From an uncultured beta proteobacterium (lineage in GTDB: Bacteria > Pseudomonadota > Gammaproteobacteria > Burkholderiales > Burkholderiaceae_C), in NCBI GenBank assembly GCA_903909815.1, contig CAIVXG010000047.1, forward strand, positions 1 to 64,000: a stretch of DNA of 64,000 nucleotides. Reading direction: 5' to 3'. The notes beneath the pieces are model-generated. The model was not told where the DNA came from, ran no database searches, and worked only from the letters and a program-made list of their open reading frames with translations. The translations under genes and the position numbers were made by a program. This document shows, one piece after another, positions 33,116 through 41,431 of the stretch; positions within the stretch are counted from its first letter, which is position 1; each line of letters starts with the position of its first letter.

Positions 33116-35847
33116 ACGGCCCCCTTTGGCGCGCGGCAAATCTTCACGCGCACGATATCGGCACCCGACCCCGTGGCATCGGTCAGGGAGATCGACATGG
33201 TCGCCAGCGTGTTCAGGCTGGGCATGCCGAAGTCGCGTGCCACCGGCGTTTCCCAATGCTCGAACTGCCCAATCAACAGCAATGTGTCCGGGCGTATGCC
33301 CTGTCGCACCACGGCGTTGCCACGCACGCTGCGCTTGGGCGTGGAGATCTCGATGGCGTCGCCATCTTCGATGCCCAGCGCTTTCGCAGCGCCGCTGTTG
33401 ATGATCACGCCGCGGTGGCCGGCGATGTTGTCGGCCACTTCGCGCATCAGCGGGATGCCGGCATTCGCACCCCAGGCGTACTGCATGCTGCGCGCCGTGA
33501 GCAGCCAGAATGGATAGTCCTGCGCGCGCCCGCCGCCCTGGCCGATGATGGCCTCCCAAAGCGCCGGAAAGTCCTTCCACGCCGGCAAAGCCTGGTATTC
33601 CTTGAGCTGCTCGTCCCACCAGTGCATGTCGTTCTCGTGCAGGCGTCGGCCCAACTCGGCACCCACACGCATGAGCCGCTCCTGATAGGGCAGCTCGTAG
33701 CGCAGGCCGCGCTTGACCATGGTCTGATCGAGATACCAGTCGCTGCGGGCAAACGGCCGGGTCGCCAGGCCGTTCTCCTTCCACCATTCGAGTCCATGCG
33801 CGTGCGCGCCATCGCTGACCTCGGCGCTGGCCGCGCGACACACGGCGTCCCAGATGGCCTCACAACTGTGCTGCTCCTGGGTGTCGAGCGAGAAATCCCC
33901 GTGTGCGCCTTTGAGCGGCACGCCGCCGGCGCCCTTGTTGATGGCTGCCACATAGGCCGCGTTCAACCCGCTGCGCTGCGCGAGTTCGCTGGCGATGTCG
34001 GTCATGTCACGCGCCTCGCCGGCGCTGGGTACGACCGGCTGGCGCAGCGCGAAGCCGGCGTGTTCCCAGTACTGCTCCTGGTACTTGGTGCCGCCGATGC
34101 GCATCAGTTGCAGGCTCTCCAGGTCGGTGGCGTCGGGCAGCAGTACGTCGGCAAAGTGGTTGGTCTCGTCGTGCGTGTAAGCGAAGGCGACGGTGAACGG
34201 AAAGCGCGCCATCTTCTCCCCCAGCTTGTCCGTGTCCCAGTACGAAATGCCAGGATTGGTGCGGTACAGGAACCAGACATCAGGCGGCGCCACGCGCGGC
34301 AGACCCTTGGGCGTCTCGTCCAGAAACAGCCAGGAGAAGTGGGTCGGTCCCAGCGCCTGGCTCCAGGGTCCGTCGGCGGCCAGCGGCACCATCGAGCGAT
34401 AGGCGTTGCGGATGTTGGGGCTCGGTGACCAGTGCGCCTTGTCCGTCGGGTTCAGCGGGAAATGCATGAAGCCGTCGGGGCCGGGCTTGACGCTCTCGTG
34501 GCGCTGCGACATCGGCCGGGTGAGCCGCACCGTCGTGCCCAGCGTTCCGCCCGGCACCTCCAGGCCGCCCACCAGCGTGGCCAGCAGCGTGCGCGCCCAG
34601 CAGCATTCAAAGCCACCCCAGCCGTTGTTTACGGTCTTGCCCAAAGTCACTGCCACGGGCCGAAACGGCATGGTGATGCCACCCACCTCGATGGTCTCGC
34701 CGACGCAGGCGTGGTCGATGAACTCGTTGGCGATGGTGCGCATCTGCTCGGCTGGCACATCGCAGACCGCTTGCGCCCACTCGGGCGAGTAGGCCTGCAT
34801 GTGCTCGATCAGCCGCGTGAAAGAGGTGCTGCCAACAAGCAGGCCTTCGCCCAGGACTTCATCGTCGGGGCCGATCTCGATCGCGTCCACCTCATAGCGG
34901 CCTTCGAGCGCTTCCTTCAGGTCCGGACTGTCGTGCGGGCACGCGCTCGCTCGCCCCAGGTCCCAGACCAGGGGCTTGCGGCTGGCGCGGTCGCGCAGGT
35001 AGTAGCCGTGCGCGCCAACCAGGTAGGGGCAAGCCGTGCGCGCTGCCAGGAACGGCAGGTCCAGCCGCGCGCGCGGCAGTTCGTGCAACAGCACGTGGAT
35101 CAGCGCGTAGAGGAAGGCGGCGTCAGTTTTGGGCTTGATCGGCACCCACTGCGCCGAGCAGGCGCCCGTGACCGACAGATGCGGCTCCACCTGCACGCGC
35201 TTCAAGCCGCGCAGACGCGCAGCCGAATGACGCCAGACGCCGATCACGCCGCCCGAGGCCTCGATGTTGGAGCCGCAGGAGATCAGGTAGTCGCACAACG
35301 GCGTGTCGGGCGTGACGATGAAAGCCCGGTGCCAGAACTCACCGTACAGGTGCTCGGAGTGGTAGCACTTGACGCCCTGACCCGAGCCAAAACCCATGTC
35401 GATCGGGCCCCAGGCCGACAGAAAAGCCGGCAGCGTACCCATATAGGACTGGGGCGTTCCGGCGCCGCCAAAGCTGGCGGCAACGCGCGGGTAGCCGGAT
35501 GCATCCAGGATGCCGGTGGCGCGCACGGCATCGAGTTTGCTGGCGATCAAGCCAAAGGCCTCGTCCCAGCTGATCGGCACAAAGCCCGGATCCTGGTCGC
35601 GCCCCTTGATCGGGTTGCTGCGCTTCATGGGTGTGAGCACCCGATTCGGGTTGTAGGTCTTTTGCACCAGGCCGTAGGCCTTCACGCAGACCCTGCCGCC
35701 ACCCGGGTGAATCTCGGCCGCGCAATGATTCGGCTCGACCTCGGTGGCCACGCCCTGTTCCACTTTGACCGTGAGCAGGTCCGGGCCGGCGACACACTGA
35801 TAGCAGTAGGTCGGAACCCGGCGCACATCCTTGACTTCAAGACTCAT
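33112..35847 (-). CDS. padB: Molybdenum catalytic subunit of phenylacetyl-CoA:acceptor oxidoreductase (PadB-like)
   Basis: 911 residues from ATG 35847; no export signal. Bis-molybdopterin guanine dinucleotide family (DMSO reductase type): GGRVCVKAYGLVQKTYNPNR near the N-terminus, PISWDEAFGLIASKL, and the C-terminal cofactor region with IEISTPKRSVRGNAVV. The cysteines near the N-terminus are C15, C18, C42 and C54, so the usual third ligand three residues after C18 is missing. PadB oxidises phenylacetyl-CoA to phenylglyoxylate in anaerobic phenylacetate degraders. Substrate inferred from the padEGHI and padJ genes nearby. Confidence 0.84.
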   Translation of the reverse strand: MSLEVKDVRRVPTYCYQCVAGPDLLTVKVEQGVATEVEPNHCAAEIHPGGGRVCVKAYGLVQKTYNPNRVLTPMKRSNPIKGRDQDPGFVPISWDEAFGLIASKLDAVRATGILDASGYPRVAASFGGAGTPQSYMGTLPAFLSAWGPIDMGFGSGQGVKCYHSEHLYGEFWHRAFIVTPDTPLCDYLISCGSNIEASGGVIGVWRHSAARLRGLKRVQVEPHLSVTGACSAQWVPIKPKTDAAFLYALIHVLLHELPRARLDLPFLAARTACPYLVGAHGYYLRDRASRKPLVWDLGRASACPHDSPDLKEALEGRYEVDAIEIGPDDEVLGEGLLVGSTSFTRLIEHMQAYSPEWAQAVCDVPAEQMRTIANEFIDHACVGETIEVGGITMPFRPVAVTLGKTVNNGWGGFECCWARTLLATLVGGLEVPGGTLGTTVRLTRPMSQRHESVKPGPDGFMHFPLNPTDKAHWSPSPNIRNAYRSMVPLAADGPWSQALGPTHFSWLFLDETPKGLPRVAPPDVWFLYRTNPGISYWDTDKLGEKMARFPFTVAFAYTHDETNHFADVLLPDATDLESLQLMRIGGTKYQEQYWEHAGFALRQPVVPSAGEARDMTDIASELAQRSGLNAAYVAAINKGAGGVPLKGAHGDFSLDTQEQHSCEAIWDAVCRAASAEVSDGAHAHGLEWWKENGLATRPFARSDWYLDQTMVKRGLRYELPYQERLMRVGAELGRRLHENDMHWWDEQLKEYQALPAWKDFPALWEAIIGQGGGRAQDYPFWLLTARSMQYAWGANAGIPLMREVADNIAGHRGVIINSGAAKALGIEDGDAIEISTPKRSVRGNAVVRQGIRPDTLLLIGQFEHWETPVARDFGMPSLNTLATMSISLTDATGSGADIVRVKICRAPKGAV

Positions 35848-36011
35848 GAAAATCCTCGTCAGACAAAAATCAATGAGATGGCGCATGGGAACGTCCCCAT
35901 CCCAGCACTCAGCAGGGGATTCAAAGCAAGCCGCGCGGGTCATCTCCTGCGCGGGCTTGGCGTGATCCTGCACCTGAAATTTCTTACTCAATGGCTCAAT
36001 TCGGTCTATTC

Positions 36012-36027
36012 TTGCATAGCCATGCAA
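36012..36027. promoter_or_regulatory. Palindrome TTGCAT-AGCC-ATGCAA between padB and the GNAT/Rrf2 operon
   Basis: Perfect 6-bp inverted repeat with a four-base centre, 23 bases before the GNAT start and about 165 bases before padB. The divergent position next to an Rrf2-type gene makes it the leading candidate operator for that regulator. Confidence 0.5.
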
Positions 36028-36050
36028 TAATTGCCAGTAGCACGAAACCT

Positions 36051-36587
36051 ATGAGCAAAATCAGACCAAAAGAAGCACCCGTGAGGAGCGCCGTCAAAGT
36101 GGCCGCGGCGAGCCCGCCGGCGCCGCCGGCTGAGCCCGAACGCCGCGCACTGAGCATCCGCACGGTGCGGCGCGGAGATCTGAAAGCGGTGATTGAACTC
36201 GACGCCCTGGTCACCGGAAACAGGAAGCCGGCTTACTGGAATTCACTGTACCAACGGCATGAAGAGGCGGTGATCACGGGTCAACATTTCCTGGTCGCCA
36301 CCCTGGGCTCCCAGGTCATCGGCTTTGTCATCGGCGAGGTGCGCGACTGGGAGTTCGGCTCGCCCCCTTGCGGCTGGATCCTGGCCATCGACGTTCGACC
36401 CGACGCGCGCTTGCTGGGCGCGGCGACGCAACTGCTGCAAGTCCTTTGTCAGGGCTTCAAGCGCGCCAAAGTGAGCAAGGTGCGCACGCTGCTGGCGCGC
36501 GAAAACACCCTCATCCTGTCCTTCTTTCGAAGTCAAGGAATGATGATCAGCCCGTTCATTCCGCTGGAAATGGACCTGGCGCCATGA
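36051..36587 (+). CDS. GNAT-fold acetyltransferase beside padBCD
   Basis: 178 residues; the first ~35 are alanine/proline-rich and disordered-looking. The GNAT core starts at LSIRTVRRGDLKAVIELDALV, with strand QVIGFVIGEV and acetyl-CoA region DVRPDARLLGAATQLLQVL. The catalytic loop lacks the usual Q/R-x-x-G-x-G/A exactly. It is similar in layout to the GNAT in the bzdT position and forms a two-gene operon with the Rrf2 gene (four-base overlap). It may acetylate a pathway enzyme such as a CoA ligase; target unknown. Confidence 0.72.
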   Translation: MSKIRPKEAPVRSAVKVAAASPPAPPAEPERRALSIRTVRRGDLKAVIELDALVTGNRKPAYWNSLYQRHEEAVITGQHFLVATLGSQVIGFVIGEVRDWEFGSPPCGWILAIDVRPDARLLGAATQLLQVLCQGFKRAKVSKVRTLLARENTLILSFFRSQGMMISPFIPLEMDLAP

Positions 36588-37027
36588 AGCTTCGACAAAA
36601 CACGCTGCTGGCGTTGTACAGCCTGCTCGAATTTGCCGCTGATCCACAGCGACAAATGCCAGCTTCCGAAATCGCGCAGAAGTACGAGGTGTCGCCACAC
36701 CACCTGGCCAAGGTTCTGGCCGAGCTGTCGCGCTTGGGCATGGTGCAATCCGTGCGGGGTGTGGGCGGCGGCTACCGCTTCGTTGGCAATGCACGCAGGC
36801 TCACACTGATGGATGTGATCTCCCGCTTTGAAGATGTGCTGCCGGTCGAGCGCAACCACGCCGAGACCACGCCAGCAGGCCAGGCGCTGGCGTCGGTCCT
36901 GGCAGAAATTGATGCCATCGCCATGGCATCCATGAGCTCGATCACGCTGGAAACCCTGCTCGGCATCGTCAAGCGCCAGCAGGCCGCGACCCCGCTGCGC
37001 CGCAGGTCCAGGCCTGCAAAGCTCTGA
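36584..37027 (+). CDS. Rrf2-family transcriptional regulator without cluster cysteines
   Basis: 147 residues. Winged-helix segments LLALYSLLEFAADPQRQMPASEIA and VSPHHLAKVLAELSRLGMV...GGGYRF are typical of Rrf2/IscR. The protein contains no cysteine at all, so it cannot bind an iron-sulfur cluster by the usual three-cysteine site. It must sense something else or act with the coupled GNAT. Divergent from padBCD with a palindrome between them, so it is the likely regulator of that operon. Confidence 0.78.
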   Translation: MKLRQNTLLALYSLLEFAADPQRQMPASEIAQKYEVSPHHLAKVLAELSRLGMVQSVRGVGGGYRFVGNARRLTLMDVISRFEDVLPVERNHAETTPAGQALASVLAEIDAIAMASMSSITLETLLGIVKRQQAATPLRRRSRPAKL

Positions 37028-37094
37028 TGCTTGAGCCAACGCGCCACCAGCGGGCACGGGCTTGGGGGCCGGCCTCAGGAGGTCGTGCCACGCC

Positions 37095-38039
37095 ATGAAT
37101 TTTCGACAACTTGACTTGAACTTGCTGCGCGTGCTGTGCGCGGTTTACCGCTACGGCTCGGTGACCGAGGCCGGACACCATCTGGCCTTGTCACAGCCGG
37201 CCACCAGCAATGCGCTGGCCCGCTTGCGCGCGGCGCTCGACGATGAGTTGTTTGTGCGCTCACCCAGTGGCTTGCATCCCACGCGCAAGGCGCAGCGCAT
37301 CGTGCCCAGCGTGATCGAACAACTTCGCTTGCTGGAGAACACGGTCAGCTGCCACGAGGCGTTCGAACCCGCCAGCAGCCAGGTGCACTGGCGTCTGTCG
37401 CTATCCGATCTGGGTGAGATGATGTTCCTGCCAGCGCTGGCACAGGTGCTGCGCAGCCAGTCGCCGGGCAGCCATGTCTCCAACGTGGCGGTGGCGGCAA
37501 CCCAGATCAGTGCCGCGCTGGATGCGCACGAAGTCGATCTGGCGATTGGCATCCTGGACGCGAATCGCGGCCCCTATGCCAGCGAGTTGCTGTTTCAGGA
37601 AAATTTCGTCGCCGTCACGGCCAGCGCTTGGCGGCCGCGCAACTGGCGCGGAGCGAATCGCCTGAGCGCGCAGCAGTTGGCAACCGCCTCGCTGGCGGTG
37701 GCGTCGCCCGCCGCCACCTTTCACGGCATCGTTGACCTGATGCTGACAAAGCTGCGACTCAATGAGCGCATCGTGCTGCGCGCGCGCCACTATGGCGCCC
37801 TGCCCGAACTGGTGACCCGTACCGACCTGCTGGCCATCGTGCCTCAGATGTACGCCCATTCACTGGCGCCGCGCTACGACATCCGAGTCTGGGATTTGCC
37901 CAAAGTGGGAACCAGCTACGACGTGCACATGTTGTGGCACCAGACCGCCAGCCTGGATCCGGCCCACCAGTGGCTGCGCGGGGTGGTGCGTCAATTGTTC
38001 CAAAGAACACCACCTGGGCCGGACCGTAAAGTCCAGTAA
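37095..38039 (+). CDS. LysR-type regulator, NodD/LeuO-like branch
   Basis: 314 residues from ATG 37095 with AGGAGGT ten bases upstream. N-terminal helix-turn-helix FRQLDLNLLRVLCAVYRYGSV...LSQPATSNALARLR fits the branch that includes regulators of aromatic pathways. The effector domain shows WRLSLSDLGEMMFLPAL. It runs in the same direction as the CoA-ligase and thioesterase genes that follow 36 bases later, so all three may be one operon. Confidence 0.82.
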   Translation: MNFRQLDLNLLRVLCAVYRYGSVTEAGHHLALSQPATSNALARLRAALDDELFVRSPSGLHPTRKAQRIVPSVIEQLRLLENTVSCHEAFEPASSQVHWRLSLSDLGEMMFLPALAQVLRSQSPGSHVSNVAVAATQISAALDAHEVDLAIGILDANRGPYASELLFQENFVAVTASAWRPRNWRGANRLSAQQLATASLAVASPAATFHGIVDLMLTKLRLNERIVLRARHYGALPELVTRTDLLAIVPQMYAHSLAPRYDIRVWDLPKVGTSYDVHMLWHQTASLDPAHQWLRGVVRQLFQRTPPGPDRKVQ

Positions 38040-38075
38040 TAGCCCTCGCACCCAGCCCGGCCAAGGAGTCCAAGC

Positions 38076-40208
38076 ATGTCTCATCCCGTCCCACTCTACG
38101 CCAGTTCGGCACCCGTCACGGCGCTACCATCAGGGCTGTTCGAGCAGGCCGCAAGAGCCGGACGAAGCCAGCTCGAAGCGGCGGAACTCGATGCCTTGCT
38201 GGCAGCGCTGGGTGCTCTCACACCGCATGACCGCACCGTTGCGGCAGAGGCCGGGAGCGGCGAGCTTCGTGTCAGCCTGCATGTCAGCCGAGAGTTCGGT
38301 ATGGTGCTCAGCGCCGGCGTTGGGGGGCTCGACGGTGAGCTCGATGCGGGACTTTTCCGCAAGGACAGTGCCCGCGTGCAGGTGCTGGCCGAATTGAGCA
38401 ACGCACAGGATTTCCTGATGCGCTTCAAGGGCACCATGGCGTATCAAAAGCTGGGGCTGCGCGCGCGCCGGAAGAACCAAGCAGCGCCTGACGCGCAACT
38501 GCTCGCGCTGTTTGAAAGCCTTTTGACCCTGGCCCGCGACGCGGTCAGCGCCAGCCCGGCGGTGCCCTTCACACTGACCAGCCTGGACCTCGAGGTCAGG
38601 CTGAGCCAAGGGCCCATCGAGGTGCTTGCGGCGCACTGCGCATTCGCGGCACCGGCGCCGCAAAGACGGGGCCGACCGATCGAGAAGATCGGCCAACTGC
38701 TGCATCCGGCAACGATCGGCCTGATCGGCGTCTCGGGCACCAGCATGAATTTTGGCCGTATCATTTTGCGCAATCTGCTGGGCAGCGCTTACCCCAAGAC
38801 GCAGCTGACCGTGATTCGCCCGGATGCCACGGAAATTGACGGCGTCGCCTGCGTCGCCAACCTGCAGTCGCTGACGCACCCGCTCGATTTGCTGATCGTT
38901 GCCGTGGCCGCCGAGGCAGTCCCTGCCCTGGTGGACGAAATCATCGCCAGCGGCGCGGTGGCCGCCGTGATGCTGATCCCTGGCGGCCTGGGAGAAACCA
39001 GCAAGAGCCGGGGAGCGGCGGCCGTGCTGGCGGAAAAAATCAACGCCGCGCACGCCCAGAGCGGAGGCGGGCCGATCTTTCTGGGCGCGAATTGTCTGGG
39101 CGTGGTCTCGCATCCCGGCGGCTACGATTCCTGGTTTATCCCGCTGGAACGATTGCCCAAGCCAGCCAAGAAGGCGCAAAGAAATTCGGTCATGCTCAGC
39201 CAGAGCGGCGCCTTTATGATCACCCGCCTGAGCCAGAACCCCTGGCTCGATCCGAGCTACATGCTGGCGCTGGGCAACCAAACCGACCTCACCCATGGCG
39301 ACTTGCTGAGCTATTTTGCCGGCTGCCCCGAGATCGAGACGCTGGGCATCTACATCGAGGGCTTCAAGGACGGCGACGGACTGCACTTTGCCAAGGCCGT
39401 GCGTCAGGCGGTGCTCGCCGGAAAGCAGGTGGTGGTGTACAAGGCCGGGAGAACGGGGCCGGGCAGCGCGGCGGCACTGGGTCACACGGCCTCCGTTGCC
39501 GGCGACCCGGCGCTGTTCGAATCGGTGATGCGCCAGGCCGGCGCCATCGTGGCCAGGACCATCAACGCCTTCGACGATCTGTTCTACATCGCCGGCGCCA
39601 TGCACCACAAGAAGATCGGCGGCACCCGGCTGGGCGCCATCAGCGGCGCGGGCTTCGAAGCCGTTGCCATGGCCGATGAGCTGAGCGCCGACGGCTTTTC
39701 GCTGCAGATGGGCGAACTGCAGCAGGACACCGTGCAAGCCGTGGCCGCCATCCTGCAGGCCAAGAAGCTCGCCGCGCTGGTGGAGGTGAGAAACCCGATC
39801 GACATCAACCCGGGCGCCGACGACGAGGCGCACCTGCAAATCGCCGAGGCCTTCTTGCTTGACGCCCAGATCGATGCGCTGGTTATCGGCCTGGACCCGA
39901 CTGCGCCTTCGGTGCGCGCGCTGGAACACAGCCTGCTGCGACCCGGCTATGACATCAGCGACCCGCTGAGCACGGTGCAGCTGATGCCGCCGCTGGTGCA
40001 GCGCCACGACAAGCCGCTCGTGGGCATTGTCGATGGCGGCAGGTTGTTTGATGCCATGTGCGATGCGCTGATGGACCGCGGGGTCTGCGTGTTTCGCAAC
40101 TGCGCCCGCGGCACCAGCGCCTTGCGACAGTACATCGAGGCCAGACAGGCCACGGCCGCGCTGTGCGCGGCGCACCAGGACTCATTGACGTCGACCCCCA
40201 AGAACTGA
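38076..40208 (+). CDS. NDP-forming acyl-CoA synthetase with unusual domain order
   Basis: 710 residues. Residues 1-200 resemble the last part of an ATP-grasp domain (FTLTSLDLEVRLSQGPIEVLAAH). The CoA-binding domain starts near 205 (IGLIGVSGTSMNFGRIILRN). Two succinyl-CoA-ligase-like domains follow, and the phosphohistidine motif is GHTASVAG with H470. Most bacterial acetate/pimelate-type ligases carry ATP-grasp at the C-terminus, so here it precedes and looks incomplete. The expected reaction is acid + CoA + ATP to acyl-CoA + ADP + phosphate, or the reverse. Substrate likely an aromatic or dicarboxylic acid. Confidence 0.75.
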   Translation: MSHPVPLYASSAPVTALPSGLFEQAARAGRSQLEAAELDALLAALGALTPHDRTVAAEAGSGELRVSLHVSREFGMVLSAGVGGLDGELDAGLFRKDSARVQVLAELSNAQDFLMRFKGTMAYQKLGLRARRKNQAAPDAQLLALFESLLTLARDAVSASPAVPFTLTSLDLEVRLSQGPIEVLAAHCAFAAPAPQRRGRPIEKIGQLLHPATIGLIGVSGTSMNFGRIILRNLLGSAYPKTQLTVIRPDATEIDGVACVANLQSLTHPLDLLIVAVAAEAVPALVDEIIASGAVAAVMLIPGGLGETSKSRGAAAVLAEKINAAHAQSGGGPIFLGANCLGVVSHPGGYDSWFIPLERLPKPAKKAQRNSVMLSQSGAFMITRLSQNPWLDPSYMLALGNQTDLTHGDLLSYFAGCPEIETLGIYIEGFKDGDGLHFAKAVRQAVLAGKQVVVYKAGRTGPGSAAALGHTASVAGDPALFESVMRQAGAIVARTINAFDDLFYIAGAMHHKKIGGTRLGAISGAGFEAVAMADELSADGFSLQMGELQQDTVQAVAAILQAKKLAALVEVRNPIDINPGADDEAHLQIAEAFLLDAQIDALVIGLDPTAPSVRALEHSLLRPGYDISDPLSTVQLMPPLVQRHDKPLVGIVDGGRLFDAMCDALMDRGVCVFRNCARGTSALRQYIEARQATAALCAAHQDSLTSTPKN

Positions 40209-40266
40209 GCAGCCGCAGCCCGATGGCTCCAGTTTCAAGTTAACCCCACCCACCACAAGGAGAAGC

Positions 40267-40668
40267 ATGAGCGAAACACTGAACCCCGGACTGAGCGCCA
40301 CACGCCGCGTCACCATCGACCGTGAACGCACGATCAGCTTCATGGGCGACGATTGCCGCGTGTACTCAACCCCGAACCTGCTCTATGACGTGGAGATGAG
40401 CTGTCGCGACCTGCTGCTGCCGTTGCTCGGCGAGGGCCGGGATTCGGTGGGCACGCGGGTCGAACTCGACCACGTGGGCGCCACCCTGCTAGGCATGTGG
40501 GTGGACGTCACGGTCACGGTACGCGAGGTCAATGGCAACGCCGTGACTTTTGACTTCAGCGTCCGCGACGCGGTCGAGGAAGTCGCCAGCGGCAAGCACC
40601 ATCGTTTCATTGTCGGGCTGGAAAAGACCGCGCAACGCCTGCGGGCCAAGCAGGCCAAGGCACTCTGA
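40267..40668 (+). CDS. FlK-like hotdog thioesterase
   Basis: 133 residues. Hotdog-fold pattern of the fluoroacetyl-CoA thioesterase (FlK) family: YSTPNLLYDVEMSCRDLL with Thr and Glu, then GTRVELDHVGATLLGM with the His. It follows the CoA ligase in the same direction with AAGGAGAAG as ribosome site. It probably hydrolyses an acyl-CoA made or used in this region. Convergent with livF, with a shared hairpin between. Confidence 0.75.
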   Translation: MSETLNPGLSATRRVTIDRERTISFMGDDCRVYSTPNLLYDVEMSCRDLLLPLLGEGRDSVGTRVELDHVGATLLGMWVDVTVTVREVNGNAVTFDFSVRDAVEEVASGKHHRFIVGLEKTAQRLRAKQAKAL

Positions 40669-40674
40669 AACGTT

Positions 40675-40697
40675 CGCCGCCTAGGTAAGGGGCGGCG
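40675..40697. terminator. Bidirectional terminator-like hairpin between thioesterase and livF
   Basis: Perfect 7-bp inverted repeat CGCCGCC / GGCGGCG with a nine-base loop, seven bases after the thioesterase stop and touching the livF stop on the other strand. TCTTT follows on the plus strand. The convergent setting supports a shared transcription end. Confidence 0.6.
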
Positions 40698-41427
40698 TCT
40701 TTCGCCCGCCCATGCCCAGGTAAGTCTCGATGATGCGTGGGTCGTTGGTCAGATCACCGGATTTTCCACTCAGCGCGATCCGTCCCATTTCCAGCACATA
40801 GGCACGGTCCGACACCGCCAGGGCGGCGCGCGCATTCTGTTCCACCAGCAGGATAGCCACGCCCCGTTCACGCAGGCCGACCACCACCTGCAACACTTCG
40901 CGCACGATGTTGGGCGCCAGTCCCAGCGAAGGCTCGTCGAGCATCAGCAACCTGGGCTTGGCCATCAAGGCGCGGCCGATGGCCAGCATCTGTCGCTCAC
41001 CGCCCGAGAGGGTCGCCGCCGTTTGCATACGCCGCTCCTGCAGGCGCGGGAAGGTCGCATAGACCTCGTCGCGGCACGCAACCTGGTCCCGCAAACCGCG
41101 CCACCAGCGTGAGAAGCCACCCAACAACAGGTTGTCCTCAACCGACATTTCGCCGAACAGTTCGCGCCGCTCCGGCACCAGACCCACGCCAGCGCGAACC
41201 AGGGTGTTGACGGACGGGCGGCGGATTACCTTGCCATCGAGCCAGACTTCCCCCCGGCTTGGCAGCAGTCCCATGGCGGCAGAAAGCAGCGTCGACTTCC
41301 CGGCACCGTTGGGTCCGATGACTGTGACGATCTCCCCCGGGTACACGACCAGATCGACCGCGTGCACCGCCTCCACGACACCGTAGGAGACGCTCAATTG
41401 CTTGAGCTCCAGAACGGGTTGCGACAT
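40681..41427 (-). CDS. livF: ABC importer ATPase LivF (second, pad-linked system)
   Basis: 248 residues from ATG 41427 (MSQPVLELKQ). Walker A GPNGAGKST, signature LSGGERQ, Walker B LLMLDEPSLGL and LLVEQNARAAL. Unlike the first LivF (2856-3602) it keeps the normal VEQN segment. Last gene of a minus-strand operon livJ-livH-livMG-livF. Substrate presumably phenylacetate or another aromatic acid because of the surrounding genes. Confidence 0.9.
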   Translation of the reverse strand: MSQPVLELKQLSVSYGVVEAVHAVDLVVYPGEIVTVIGPNGAGKSTLLSAAMGLLPSRGEVWLDGKVIRRPSVNTLVRAGVGLVPERRELFGEMSVEDNLLLGGFSRWWRGLRDQVACRDEVYATFPRLQERRMQTAATLSGGERQMLAIGRALMAKPRLLMLDEPSLGLAPNIVREVLQVVVGLRERGVAILLVEQNARAALAVSDRAYVLEMGRIALSGKSGDLTNDPRIIETYLGMGGRKTPPLT

Positions 41428-41431
41428 GCCA

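Noticed and set aside
34432-36030. 532-codon plus-strand open frame opposite padB
   Set aside because: The minus strand encodes a full molybdopterin oxidoreductase; the plus-strand frame is compositional noise.
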